The notes under the pieces: model-generated | What the model was told of the DNA's origin: nothing | What the model saw: the letters and a program-made list of their open reading frames with translations, nothing else | Databases searched by the model: none | Shown: one piece after another, positions 12,945-22,735 of the stretch | Position numbering within the stretch: position 1 is the stretch's first letter | Layout of the letters: each line of letters opens with the position of its first letter | Translations under genes and position numbers: made by a program | Assembly (NCBI GenBank): GCA_036768485.1 | Contig: JAVLUZ010000142.1 | Location: 18,659,735-18,723,734 of the forward strand | Origin: Mermis nigrescens | Lineage: Eukaryota > Nematoda > Enoplea > Mermithida > Mermithidae | Reading direction: 5' to 3' | DNA length: 64,000 nt

Positions 12945-13350
12945 TTAAAATCTGAGCATTTTTATCTGATCTGGATAGTCTAGCAGAGCACTGCTAGACT
13001 CTTCAGCAGATGTGACAACTTCATTATTGTCTTCTTATTTCATCTGCTCATCCTCAAATAGATCGGCATTTTTGCTAATCAATTTTTTGAACATGTATTT
13101 TCGACTGGCCCAAGCTGTCTCTTCAGCTTCCTTTTTGCCAAACTTTAATTCATATCGGTAAAAATGATTAGCTTGTTCTAGTTCTTCCCTTGATTTGCTT
13201 TCATTCAGAGCATCTAGGAGTGATTCATAAAAGTCGTAGTGTATGCAATCTCAACTTTTGTCAGTAATATCATCAATAATAATAAAACCTCATGCAGAAA
13301 GGTGGTTTTCTGCCAATTCTGCTAGCGCCTATAATGGGGATTGCTGGTCA
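12945..13350 (-). pseudogene. Decayed coding sequence, unrecognised, charged and helical
   Basis: The minus strand reads as one frame from about 13350 to 12945 with four internal stops. The longest clean part (about 13230-13038) is a lysine- and glutamate-rich helical stretch containing KFGKKEAEETAW and ending EDEQMK. The frame stays open past that stop to TAA at 12945-12947. Codon character is unlike the surrounding AT-rich repeats. It lies just upstream of, and opposite to, the Polinton-like capsid fragment, so it may belong to the same element. I do not recognise the family. Confidence 0.45.
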
Positions 13351-13369
13351 ATTGTAAGCTGATGCATTT

Positions 13370-13612
13370 ACAAATAGGTGACTTTTATAAAACACGCATA
13401 AGCTATGCCTAATTGAGATTTTCCGAGGAATGTGGCAATGTGATGGCGTTTGTGCAGAATGTGAGGATTTTGTGCACCTCACATTTTGAAGGAAACCTCA
13501 CATGCCAAATTGTGCACCTCACATTCTGCACAAAAACCATCACATTGCTGCATTCCTCTGAAAATCTGAATAAGGCATATCTTATGCGCGTTTTATAAAA
13601 ATCACATATTTG
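13370..13612. mobile_element. Foldback (palindromic) MITE
   Basis: The arms 13372-13484 and about 13515-13612 are reverse complements with few mismatches (CAAATAGGTGACTTTTATAA against TTTTATAAAAATCACATATTTG). The middle has two further GTGCACCTCACATT words in opposite order. Open frames on both strands here are by-products of the palindrome. It separates the decayed minus-strand frame from the capsid fragment. Confidence 0.75.
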
Positions 13613-13635
13613 TAATTGAGCCAAATCTAGTAAGC

Positions 13636-13919
13636 ATGGGGTTTGAAACTATGTATGTTTACGCCAATATTTTAGAACCCCAGATTGTAGGAGACGTTTC
13701 AGCACCTCTTTTGCATATTATAAGTGTTGAGAGATCCTATCCTACCCTAACGTAATTGACAAAATTCATGACACCCCCTACAATGTCCCAGTTTTAGTAA
13801 AAGACATTTCTAGCATAGAAATTGACATAAAGGATGATTTAAACGAGTTGATTCCATTTATCTTAGGGAAAGTGATTGTCAAGCTGCATTTTAGAAGGAT
13901 TAAACCTTCGTATTTTTAG
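13636..13919 (+). pseudogene. Polinton/Maverick penton-like (F54H12.2-like) capsid fragment
   Basis: Two frames joined by one frameshift near 13735-13742 give a C-terminal segment with ILEPQIVGDVSAPLL, then SIEIDI and GKVIVKLHFRR, ending at TAG 13917-13919. These motifs match my recollection of the conserved C-terminal region of F54H12.2-like proteins, the putative minor capsid (penton) protein of Polintons/Mavericks. The N-terminal part is missing, cut at the foldback MITE that ends near 13612. It lies 73 bp upstream of the start of the TBP-like gene, same strand. The family call is from memory; the frameshift is seen directly. Confidence 0.6.
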
Positions 13920-13981
13920 ACATAAATAGCCATGTCTATTTAAAATTCAGATATAAATAGCCGTGTCTATTTAAAATTCAC
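13920..13981 (+). promoter_or_regulatory. Two 31-bp tandem units with TATAAATA, possible promoter
   Basis: The unit containing ATAAATAGCCATGTC and ATTTAAAATTCA occurs twice in direct tandem, at about 13920-13950 and 13951-13981, with one or two differences. The second unit contains TATAAATAG. It fills the interval between the capsid stop codon and the ATG of the TBP-like frame (13993). TATA-type promoter function is inferred only from motif and position. Confidence 0.4.
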
Positions 13982-14485
13982 CATTCTTACTCATGGTTAC
14001 GATCAGGGAACGACCAAAGCTTTGGCTTTGGCCGAAGCTGGGGTGTTTTTTGCTTCAGCTGAAGGCCGAAGCAAGGAAGAAAAAAAGGCCGAAGGCCGAA
14101 GCTTTTTTTGAGGCAGTTTTTTATTCGCATTAAAGTTTAGACAATGTGCAATATAACTAACCCAAGACGACGCCATTTAGCTCAATTTATCTTCTAGTCA
14201 CCTTAAGTTTTGTTAAAATATGCTCACAACAGTAACTTTGACTATATAAACAGCAAGCAATCATGTACTAATAGCAAAAGCTGACTCATCTAAGCATTAT
14301 ATCCGCTCCGCATCTGATTCCATTTTACAAAAGTTCGACTATGAATGAATCAATAGTGATCATGAAAATGATGAGACACTTAAGGGAAAAGCCACACCTT
14401 TATTCCTACATGTCTCACATTTGAAGGCATGTCTTTGTTTACTCGAAATTCCAACGCCATCTTTGTACTTGTTGTATATAGTGTG

Positions 14486-15245
14486 TCTACCGTGTACCAG
14501 TGCTTTTTTTAACAATGTCCGTTTGTACATGCACAAGGATGGTCCCAGAAAGCCTTTGTATACATTTTGTACACGCAAATTTTTGGGTACTATATTATAG
14601 TACAGTAGCGATTTTAGTGTGGTAGAACAGGGTTTTCGATCTTTGATAGTGTAATTTAGCTAATTTATGGGTTTCTGACTCCACTTAAAAATTGTCTCAA
14701 AATGGCGCGGAGCGCCAAAAAATTTGACCTTTTTTCATTCTAAATGCAAATTCTGCCATTTTAAAGATATGTAGGACAAACAATAACTCATTTCGGCGCA
14801 AGGCGCTGAAAATTTTCAGTAATTTTACACCTTTTTACAGTTTTTGTCTTCCCAAAAATTTTTTGTATATTTTGTACACACAAATTTTTGGGTACTAGAA
14901 TATGGTACAGTAGCAATTTTAGTGTGGTAAAAACAGAGTTGTTCGACTTTTGGTAGTGTATGTTGGCTAATTTCTGGGTCTCTAAGGGCAAAAATCACTA
15001 AGAATTGTCTCAAAACGGTGCAAAGCGCCAATAAATTTGACATATTTCCTTTTGAAATGCAATTTCTGTCATTATAAAGATATGTAGAACACACAAATAC
15101 TCATTTCGCGCATAGCGCCAAAAATTTTAGCGAATTTCAGACCTTTTTGCAATTTTTATCTTCACCAAAAATCTTTGTACATGTACAAAGACAGTTCCAA
15201 AAATCTATGTACATTGGGAAAAATCTGCTGAGTATAAAAAACACT
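14486..15245 (+). repeat. Family A repeat block with GGCGCGAAGCGCC-type hairpins
   Basis: Landmarks in order are a TTTGTACATGCACAAGGATGG module, ATTTTTGGGTACTATA, GTAGCGATTTTAGTGTGGTA, and hairpin words at about 14704, 14796, 15018 and 15106, with TTTGTACATGTACAAAGACA near 15174. The same order is found at 2360-2830, 38020-38690 and 55075-56000. The block appears to contain an internal duplication of the unit. It lies within the hAT-like copy. Confidence 0.6.
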
Positions 15246-15378
15246 TTTGTTTACCATTCTGTTTTGTATTAAATAATTGCTTCATGATCGACGTGTTAAC
15301 TTTCTTAAACTTCTGCATCTAATAATGGGAAGAAATCTCTATTTGCTTTTATGTCTACCTTACTTTTACAAATTTAAG

Positions 15379-15768
15379 TGTAATGAAGATAATTTAGCTT
15401 ATAGCTGACTCTTAGTCATATTCAGCGAAACCATTGTATTATGAATATCATCTTTTAGTTAGCCAACTTCGTACAATAAAATGTAGCATCTTATAATAGT
15501 TTTTATGTGGGTTAACCACTTGCTGCTTCGCTTCTTGGAATTAACTGAACAATCGTCATTGCACCGCCCAATCCAAGCTTAATAAAATACCAAGTGATCT
15601 TTGACGTGTTTCTGATTCATGTCGTATTATTTAATGTCGTGTTAGCATTGTTTGTGACCATTTGTCACGATCGTAAACCTAGCTTTGATGTTGTCATCTG
15701 TGTTTGCCTGTCGCCCAACAATATAATAATTAGCTACAGTATTCCTACATGTTGAGAGCAGCCTTACA
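15379..15768 (+). repeat. 5' LTR, internally deleted (390 bp)
   Basis: The first ~165 bp match 22736-22905 and the last ~180 bp match 23402-23591, with scattered differences. The intervening ~0.48 kb of the 3' LTR is absent. The joint falls at an AGCTT shared by both sides (CCAAGCTTAATAAAA here; CCAAGCTTTGG and CAGCTTAATAAAA in the 3' copy), suggesting deletion between short direct repeats. AATAAAA at the joint could serve in polyadenylation. Confidence 0.9.
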
Positions 15769-15770
15769 TT

Positions 15771-15792
15771 TGGCGAGCGCGCCAGGGAATCC
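15771..15792 (+). other. Primer binding site
   Basis: TGGCGAGCGCGCCAGGGAAT starts two bases after the 5' LTR. TGGCG is a common PBS start, complementary to a tRNA 3' CCA end. I cannot name the tRNA without a host tRNA set. Confidence 0.65.
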
Positions 15793-15853
15793 AAAATAAT
15801 TATAATAATTTCTGTTTGGGAGGATCGGCGGAGACGGCAATAGGCTGAAGTGG

Positions 15854-16555
15854 TTAGACGTCAGGTGGAGGATGCTTTGCGACATAAACAGCGTATTGTC
15901 GCAGTTGCGTCTCCATGTCATGCATTTGAGTGACAAGCTCGGGTTCGTCCAAGTCAATAGATCATTTTGGACGCGATTTAATAGCAACCGACAGCGGATG
16001 CACAACAAGCCATCCGGTGGCATAAGCTGCAATGGCAACCGCGATAAGAAATATTTGCGTCGATTGACGATGTGCACCGAAATAAAGATGTAGGCACACA
16101 GCTTGAATCACATATTCTAGGAGCGCAGCCTCAGGAATTATAGCAACCCACACAAGTGCCAATGTTGCTACAAGGAGTTGCATGTGGCGCCGTGCAAGGA
16201 TAACGACGGGCACAAAAACCAACGCGCCAAACGCACGCTTCAGATTGTCATGAACAAACTTCGGAAACACTTCGGGGTCGGTGTTAATCCATTTACCAGC
16301 CTTGGTTGCATCAAGATTGTTCTTGTGAACAATGATTAAGATCACAACCAGTACTGTTACGACAATCGCGGCAGGACGCGCGATGTCGCGCGTGACGCAA
16401 CCGAACAAATCATTTACGGTCGCGGTGACAATATCCATGGAGCGGGGACAAATAGACTTGACGCGACGTGCGAATCTCTGCACGCCTGCTTGATAACGCC
16501 GTATCCGCGTCGGACGACAAGGAATAAGAGACAAAGATGAGTTATGCTGTGACAT
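15854..16555 (-). pseudogene. SP24-like virion membrane protein (viral remnant)
   Basis: The ATG is at 16555, 11 nt after the stop of the preceding viral ORF. The first 197 codons are open to TGA at 15962-15964. The same frame then stays open for 35 more codons to TAA at 15854-15856, so the TGA may be a premature stop. The protein has a basic N-terminal ~40 residues, then several hydrophobic segments (one containing AAIVVTVLVVILIIV), a layout and size typical of SP24, the putative virion membrane protein of negeviruses and kitaviruses. The assignment rests on topology and on the neighbouring RdRp. Confidence 0.6.
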
Positions 16556-16566
16556 ATTTATAAAAG

Positions 16567-16998
16567 TTATATAAACACCAATAAAATTAAATTTAAATGG
16601 TCAAATAAATAAATATTGACGTAAAATATTACAAGGGCATTGAAGCAACACACGTATAATGCAAACAAAAAGCTATGATAAATATGCAAATACAATATAT
16701 AATAAAGTAACGGCAATGCAAAATATTGAATATGTGTAGCAAAATAAACAGTAATGTCACAAAACAATAATATAGCGGAATTCACTATTGAGAGAAAGCT
16801 GATGAGATAATGAAGAGCATGTTCTTCATAATATTTCATACGATCGAGAAAGAAAGTCGTGACAGTAGCGAAGGATAGGGAAGCATTACGGGCGTTGTTA
16901 TAAAAGGTGTGAAGAAAGTTCGCGGTAATTCGAAGATCGCGCTGAACACGATGAGTAAGCAAAACTATGGAAGAACCTATATTGTGTGTTAAATTCAA
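16567..16998 (-). CDS. Small hydrophobic viral ORF (143 codons)
   Basis: This open frame lies between the RdRp and SP24-like ORFs in viral order, 221 bp after the RdRp stop. The C-terminal two thirds are strongly hydrophobic with at least three possible membrane segments and many Tyr, Leu and Ile. Nege- and virga-like viruses of arthropods often carry a small membrane-protein ORF upstream of SP24. I recognise no specific family. It has no internal stop, unlike its neighbours, but is not expected to be expressed. Confidence 0.5.
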   Translation of the reverse strand: MNLTHNIGSSIVLLTHRVQRDLRITANFLHTFYNNARNASLSFATVTTFFLDRMKYYEEHALHYLISFLSIVNSAILLFCDITVYFATHIQYFALPLLYYILYLHIYHSFLFALYVCCFNALVIFYVNIYLFDHLNLILLVFI

Positions 16999-17219
16999 GA
17001 ACCTAGTGTAAAATAGTTTTAAATCTTTGCTGACAAAAGAAAGCGAGTTGACAGCAGAAAAATAGGAGGTGTGTATATAATTTTGAGCGCTAGAAAAGAA
17101 AGTAGACGATCATCATTAATCAACATTGAAAACAACAAATGAATCAATAAATTCAAAACAACAAAAATGCAATAAAACTGCATAGTGATTATATATAACT
17201 GCCGAAAATTACATTTTGA

Positions 17220-18360
17220 TTAATCGTTCATAGCAACAAATTTACGATCAAAGTCGATGACGTCTTCGGGCAGAGTGTAAAACAAGGATTCGAAAATCGA
17301 ATCAATGGAATATAAGGACAAAAATAGTAACCAATAGTTTGTAGACAATCTGTATCTCTCGGCGACAGCGTTGCCAAGCAACACGCAGGCGGTGATATTG
17401 TCAAATTGCGATGTATGGTCGCGAAGAGACACACGATAACAAAGTGCGTGTTTGTTATTTGCGATGTCGTGCCTGCCAAGCTTCGTAACGAGCTTAATGG
17501 GGTCAGGAAATACGACCCATCGATTGCCAGATCTTATCAAAAACTTGGAACAGAACATGGGATACTTAAAGGTGAAGAGTTTGGCCTCCAAATTGTAAGT
17601 CAGTGCAAGGTACGTGGACAAATAGGTGGTAGATTTCAATGACAACAAGCATCCATGACTCAGCCTGTGTGGCAACAATGTGTTGGTAAGGCAACCAATC
17701 AGAAACATTGTGTTGCCAAAAAAACGTGCTCGCGTCACCAGACTTACGCTGATAGGGTATAGTAAATTTCAAGGATGATGCAGGATTGCGGATAGACGTG
17801 AAAACATGCGCATTATGCCAGAGTTTAACAAAGAAATCTGGCGCGCCAAAATGGGCCATCCATAGGCACTCAAATTCTAAGGCAACGGCCCCCTGTGATT
17901 TATTGTACTTCGAGATATCAACCTCGAGGTAGGATGTGCCATCCCATACAAGTGAATTGTTGCCAGCAAACAAGCAGAAGGGGTGGCTGTCGAGTTGCGT
18001 CAACCGACGCTCAAAATCTTTGAGCAACATATCCGTCATGATAATAACTGTCTCCTTCAAAACGCGAAGTACTTGATCACGCAACATCTTAAACAACACA
18101 CAGAATATCGCGTTGACAGCTTTAGGATGGTAAACTATGGTCTGGAGTGCGGCATAGGAATCTGTTGCGTCACAAGTTAGTATAGGCTTTGCATTTTGCT
18201 TTATGGCAAACGCATACTCATTCAAAGCAGTCTGATCAATAAGAAATTCGGGCACGATTATTTCAGGCAAAGTTAACGACTGAGTTGAGAGCCAATGCTG
18301 AATGTCAGCGGCAGACAATGACAGCTTGGCGATCATGTAGATTGGAACGAGCTTGGCCTA
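17220..18360 (-). pseudogene. Nege/virga-like RNA-dependent RNA polymerase, truncated and broken
   Basis: The first frame (18336-17708) has VDISKYNKSQG (motif A) and RKSGDAST (start of motif B). A run of seven T residues near 17722 separates it from the second frame (17738-17220), which continues with FFGNT, then YPMFCSKFLI and VFPDPIKLVTKLGR, as in alphavirus-like polymerases of the virga/nege/kita group. The C-terminus ends at TAA 17220-17222. The GDD of motif C is not present in either frame at the expected place (about 17640-17660), where the second frame shows HGCLL. A stop lies eight codons before the first Met, so the upstream part of the polymerase is lost. It cannot be functional. 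Confidence 0.88.
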
Positions 18361-18365
18361 CCTGT

Positions 18366-18708
18366 TGGCCACTGATTTAGTCGGAGATAGTCAACTTTTA
18401 TTTTTTCAAACAAGCGCTCATTGCTGCATTTTGTTTTCAACAAAAAATTTATTGCTTCGTATATTGTGGAATTCACATAATTCGGTTAACAAAAATTTGT
18501 ATTTGTTTCTAGTTTGAATAGCTTGCTGACAGGACGTGAATTTTGTTATTTGGATTATTTTGCAATAATTCGTTTATTGGGCTTCTAATTATTTAGCAAT
18601 TTTGACAAGTATTTCTTAGATAAGACGGATATTCGTCACAAAGAATAAAATAAATTTAGCGATAATTGCCTTGCGGAAGAATTTAACGCAATTTGTAAGA
18701 GTACGGAA
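18366..18708. other. AT-rich leader between viral block and gag
   Basis: No reading frame of note. It presumably belongs to the 5' untranslated leader of the retrotransposon, displaced from the PBS by the viral block. The junction with viral sequence lies near 18340-18400 and cannot be fixed exactly. Confidence 0.4.
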
Positions 18709-18768
18709 TTGTTAAATTTAGAGCAGTTTATTCGTCAAACGCGTAGATCGAGCTACACAAATCCAGTA

Positions 18769-19855
18769 ATGGCGGATCAATTGAATGTGATTCAAAATAT
18801 ATTAGAGGAGACAGTTACGCAGGTACGTGAATTATACACAGGACGTCCTATTTCACAAATAAATTTTTCGCTTAATCATTTTTCAGGCAAAACAAATGAC
18901 ATGAATTGGTCTGAATGGGAAAAACGTTTTTCACGAATTTCTGTTTTTTCTGGGGCAAATGAACTAACTAGAAAAATAGCATTGCTCTCTGTTTACTTAA
19001 AAGGGTCAGCCTTATCATTTTTTAATTCATTAGAACAAATAAATCCACCTTTAAATGATTGGGAATTGTGGTCAAATGAATTTTTGAACCGAATTTCCTG
19101 ATAATAGACAAATTGATATTAAATATGAGGAGTTGGTAGGACGCTCAACAGCGTGTTGGTGAAACTGTAGTGGAATTTGCATCTGCAATACGTTATTTAG
19201 GTAAACGTGCATTTCCTGCGTGGAATGGAGTTGATAGCACGGATGTTATAATGAAAAATCATTTTGTAACTTGCTTATTACCTAATATCAGACGTTGGGT
19301 GCAAAATGCTGAACCAAATTCTTTCGAAAATGCTGTAAATGAAGCTCAAAAACAGGAATTACGTGAAAAGCAAGCAGCAGAGAGTAATTTATCTGTTCGT
19401 AGTTTGCGATTAGGGAGTGATACCGATTTTGTTGATAATTTTTTGCAGCACGTTAACGTGGCAAGTATCAGAGATGAATTTCCACCCGTAAATAGAGACC
19501 GTTTTGACCAATTTTCGCATTCAAATAATGTGGGATCGTTTCAGACAAGAAATTTTCGAAATGAAAGATTTAATAATAGGGGGTAAGTAGAAATTGTTCA
19601 GCGGATGATCGCAATAATAGGAATTTTTGGCCTCAACGAGGTAGTTTAGGTTATGCGCAGCCGGCATTTTGAAACAACTATACGTATAATTCTGAACAAA
19701 CTCATGATGGGGTTATAATCTGTGATTACTGTGGTCTTGTCGGGCACCACCGCATGACCTGCCATCAGAGGTACAACGATAGTCAGCAAACACAGCAATA
19801 CTCGAGTGCCACGCGTTATGGCCAGCGTGGAGGCCCACCGGGAGGATCGGTGCAT
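18769..19855 (+). pseudogene. Ty3/gypsy-like Gag remnant with CCHC zinc knuckle
   Basis: ATG 18769 lies in a frame open from 18709 to 19101. It contains WSEWEKRFSRI and KGSALSFFNSL, typical of retrotransposon capsid. After shifts near 19100 and 19140, a second frame to 19586 has QRVGETVVEFASAIRYL and FENAVNEAQKQELREKQA, as expected for the Gag C-terminal half. A third piece at about 19719-19775 has CDYCGLVGHHRMTC, a C-X2-C-X4-H-X4-C knuckle. The total length would suit Ty3/gypsy Gag. At least three frame breaks are present. Confidence 0.8.
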
Positions 19856-19859
19856 CCTC

Positions 19860-20640
19860 AGCAGGGTGTTTCGAGAAGGCGTGATTTTGGGGTCATTCAG
19901 CCCAGTTCACGTTCTGCCAATAGCTATTTTTCTTCTGTTTTTGAAGGCTCTGGGGAGACTGAATGCCCTGCAGGTACTTTTGATTTGCAAAACGTAAGTT
20001 GTAATGAAATTTACGAAAATTGTAAGAATGTGCAAATTAAACATTTGGATTTTGATCCATTTAATTGCGATGATGCAGAGGTTGCTCATTTTTATGAGGA
20101 TGTCCCTACCCCCAGTAGTCGAGTACGTATGGCCCTTGGTAATTTATGCTTTGATAAATCGCGCCTTAATTTACGACGGACGGAAGGGACATCCAGATTT
20201 TCAAATTATGGAACTTCTAAAGGATCGGAAAAATTTTACCCATGTTTTCAGCTTTCGGCACAAGGATTATTGCTCATTCTCTGGGCAAGCCTTGTTTTTA
20301 GAAGTATAATCCGATACCTAAATTTTAATTTATGGGCCATACGATATTTTAAAGCTGCAGCATTCTTTGAAATGGCGCGTATAATTTATTTACTGAAGTT
20401 GAAGTCGTGACTAAATTTATTTTTGTCAGATGTTATGCCGAAATGCCAGGATTTCACGATTAATGTCTTACACATACTACAGGCTTCACAGTTGTCTGAT
20501 CTAGCTCAATCGGATGCGAAAGACTTTATTAGGCCGAGGGGAACTCGCCCTACTAGCCAACGCGAAGCCGATGCTACAGACATGGATTATGGATTTACTC
20601 ACGGAGAAGACTTCACACTGTTGGACTGTATAATCATGTT
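19860..20640 (+). pseudogene. Gag-pol linker remnant, unassigned
   Basis: A frame open to 20410 continues from the zinc-knuckle region with acidic and serine-rich sequence. Another frame runs from 20423 towards the protease remnant. I see no domain signature. Position between knuckle and protease argues for retrotransposon linker sequence. Confidence 0.4.
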
Positions 20641-20644
20641 TACG

Positions 20645-20830
20645 GTAATTAGTATAAAAATGTCTATGGTAAACTTGGTTTCTAGCTTAAATGGAAAAGT
20701 TGTGGATATAATATTTATATTATTGTGGGAGCCAGGTTAGATTTATCAAAGAAAACGACTTGTTAAATATTCAAATTCGGTCATCTTTAGTAGAAGTAAT
20801 TCACAATTCACGAAATCATAATTTGAATTT
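20645..20830 (+). pseudogene. Aspartic protease remnant of the retrotransposon
   Basis: SSLNGKVVDI precedes a frame shift and then CGSQVRFIKENDLLN, which matches the start of a retropepsin around the catalytic D-S/T-G. Here the catalytic position is altered (YCGSQ), so it is inactive as read. It lies where protease is expected, after the CCHC knuckle. Confidence 0.55.
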
Positions 20831-22722
20831 AACATAGATACACGGCCTATTTTTCCTCATTTTAGCTTCGAAGGTTTCTTTTCACTAGATTCATACCTAC
20901 CCAGCTCATTTGCTTATTAGTTGCGCATCATTGAAAGACCAAAATACTCCAGTTGGAAGGAATAATTATTAATTTAATTTATCATTATTTATCTCGTCAT
21001 ATGATTTACTGGTTCGACAAAATTCTTAGTAATTGAAACCTATTTAAATAGGTCGATTTTCGGAAGAATTTAGCGGACGGATTTGTCATATTATCTACAG
21101 ACTATTATAAACTTGCTCTCGCACATTAGTTAGCTTTTCAGGATTATTTGGGTACAACCGACCTTATCTTATTCAGTAGACAGTCTTTATATTATCCTAT
21201 ATCAAAACAAAAATGGATTTATTAATTAATGATGCATTTTAAAGACTGATCGATAGTCATTAATTTGCTTAACTCGATCAGCTAATTGATTCATATAGTT
21301 TTGCGGTGTAAAGGGATGACCTAAACATTTCTGATTCGATATTTATATAACGCATTTGTTTGTTCGGACTCATCGAAGCTCTAATTCTACAATTTTAATC
21401 CAATATTCTATTAATTTAATGATGCTGAATTATCATATCCTTAACTTAAAAAAATATTAAATTTTTCAAGCCATGTAATCTTTAATTATTAACGAATCTG
21501 GGTTAGTTAATTATTTTGCTGAAATACTACATTTTCTGGGAGTGCATCCAGCTTTTCGGATAAAATCTTGGGACAATTCCAAATCGGTCTTAATTATTTT
21601 TTTTACATTCAACTATTTGAATTTGAGTCGACAAATGCTATGCGTTAGTCGATTGCAATAATTTTCCAATGAAATTAATCTAAAACTAGAGGATGGCTTG
21701 CATCCTGCATCATGAGATGAGTGGTATCACTTTTCATCCAACATTTTCTGTTACTTATTTGTTATGCTTTATTTTTATTTCTTTTAATTTTTCTCACTAC
21801 ATTCTTTCAGTCTTTTCAATTACTTACCATTTCCATTAATCTTATTCTTTTCACTTTAATTAATTTTAACTTAATTAATTTTATTTTTACATTATTATTA
21901 TTGTAATTCAATTTACTTCAAATAATTTCTCTTTATTTAATTAACATTGGGGATGCTGGAGCATAAATACCATTTTTCACAATATACAATATTTTCCTTA
22001 AATTTTCATACACTTCCCGGGTACCCCTTAAAACTACAAATATAACTTTTATTCTACTTCAAATTTTAAATAACTTCTATTCTATCCTATTTGTTCTTCT
22101 GTGCTTATTGTTGTCTGTACGATTTTTCTTAAAATTAAATGTGTTAGCAACCGTCCTCTGTATTTGCTAAAATATAATTATTTTGATTGAGTATATATAG
22201 GTACATTTTGTAAATTTAATGTTTGCGTTATCTGTTTGAAGTGATGGTTAACAGCGGGGCATCCTGCTAATGTTCCTTGACCATTAGTGGGAAGGCGACT
22301 ACAAAAAAAAGAATGACTCAAACATTGCTCACAACATCATAGGATAATTTCCAGGCACCAACATTAACAGACAATCCAACAGCAGCATCTACTCGTTCGA
22401 TTAACTTTATATACTATTCAATTCATTTTAACTTGGGTTTTCCCAATTACCAATTCGTTTGAAACAATTTTGATTGGCTCAACAATCTAAACTCTCCGGA
22501 TCATCCGAACGGACCGTCATTGACTTCGTCAGTCTAATTCGTTAGAGCTAACGTTATGACGTCTTTTTGGTTCGCCAATGTTCTTTATTTCTTCATTACA
22601 CGTTCTCGAATAATTCAATAAGGGCATTCCTTATTCTGCTTTTCCAATGACTCGCTATAATATTTGTCCTACCCGAAATTTGATTCTATTTAACTATTGG
22701 TCGTTGGGTGCCGACTTTTTCG
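20831..22722 (+). other. Retrotransposon interior without recognisable pol
   Basis: About 1.9 kb of very AT-rich sequence, far too short for RT, RNase H and integrase. I see no YxDD or integrase signature. Long T- and A-rich runs (21740-21960) suggest decay or replacement of the pol region. Confidence 0.6.
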
Positions 22723-22735
22723 AAGAGTGGGAAAG
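22723..22735 (+). other. Polypurine tract
   Basis: AAGAGTGGGAAAG lies directly before the TG of the 3' LTR, as expected for the plus-strand primer site. Confidence 0.75.

Larger units (their letters stand above)
15793..18365 (-). other. Endogenous viral element: 3' portion of a nege/virga-like RNA virus
   Basis: On the minus strand the block reads, in viral 5' to 3' order, RdRp core and C-terminus, a small membrane ORF, an SP24-like membrane ORF, then a short 3' untranslated stretch that abuts the retrotransposon PBS. The block is more GC-rich in its coding parts than the surroundings. The viral 5' part (methyltransferase, helicase and most of the RdRp N-terminus) is absent. Endogenised nege/kita/virga-like sequences are known from insect genomes. 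Capture through template switching by the retroelement is an inference from the position. Confidence 0.8.
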
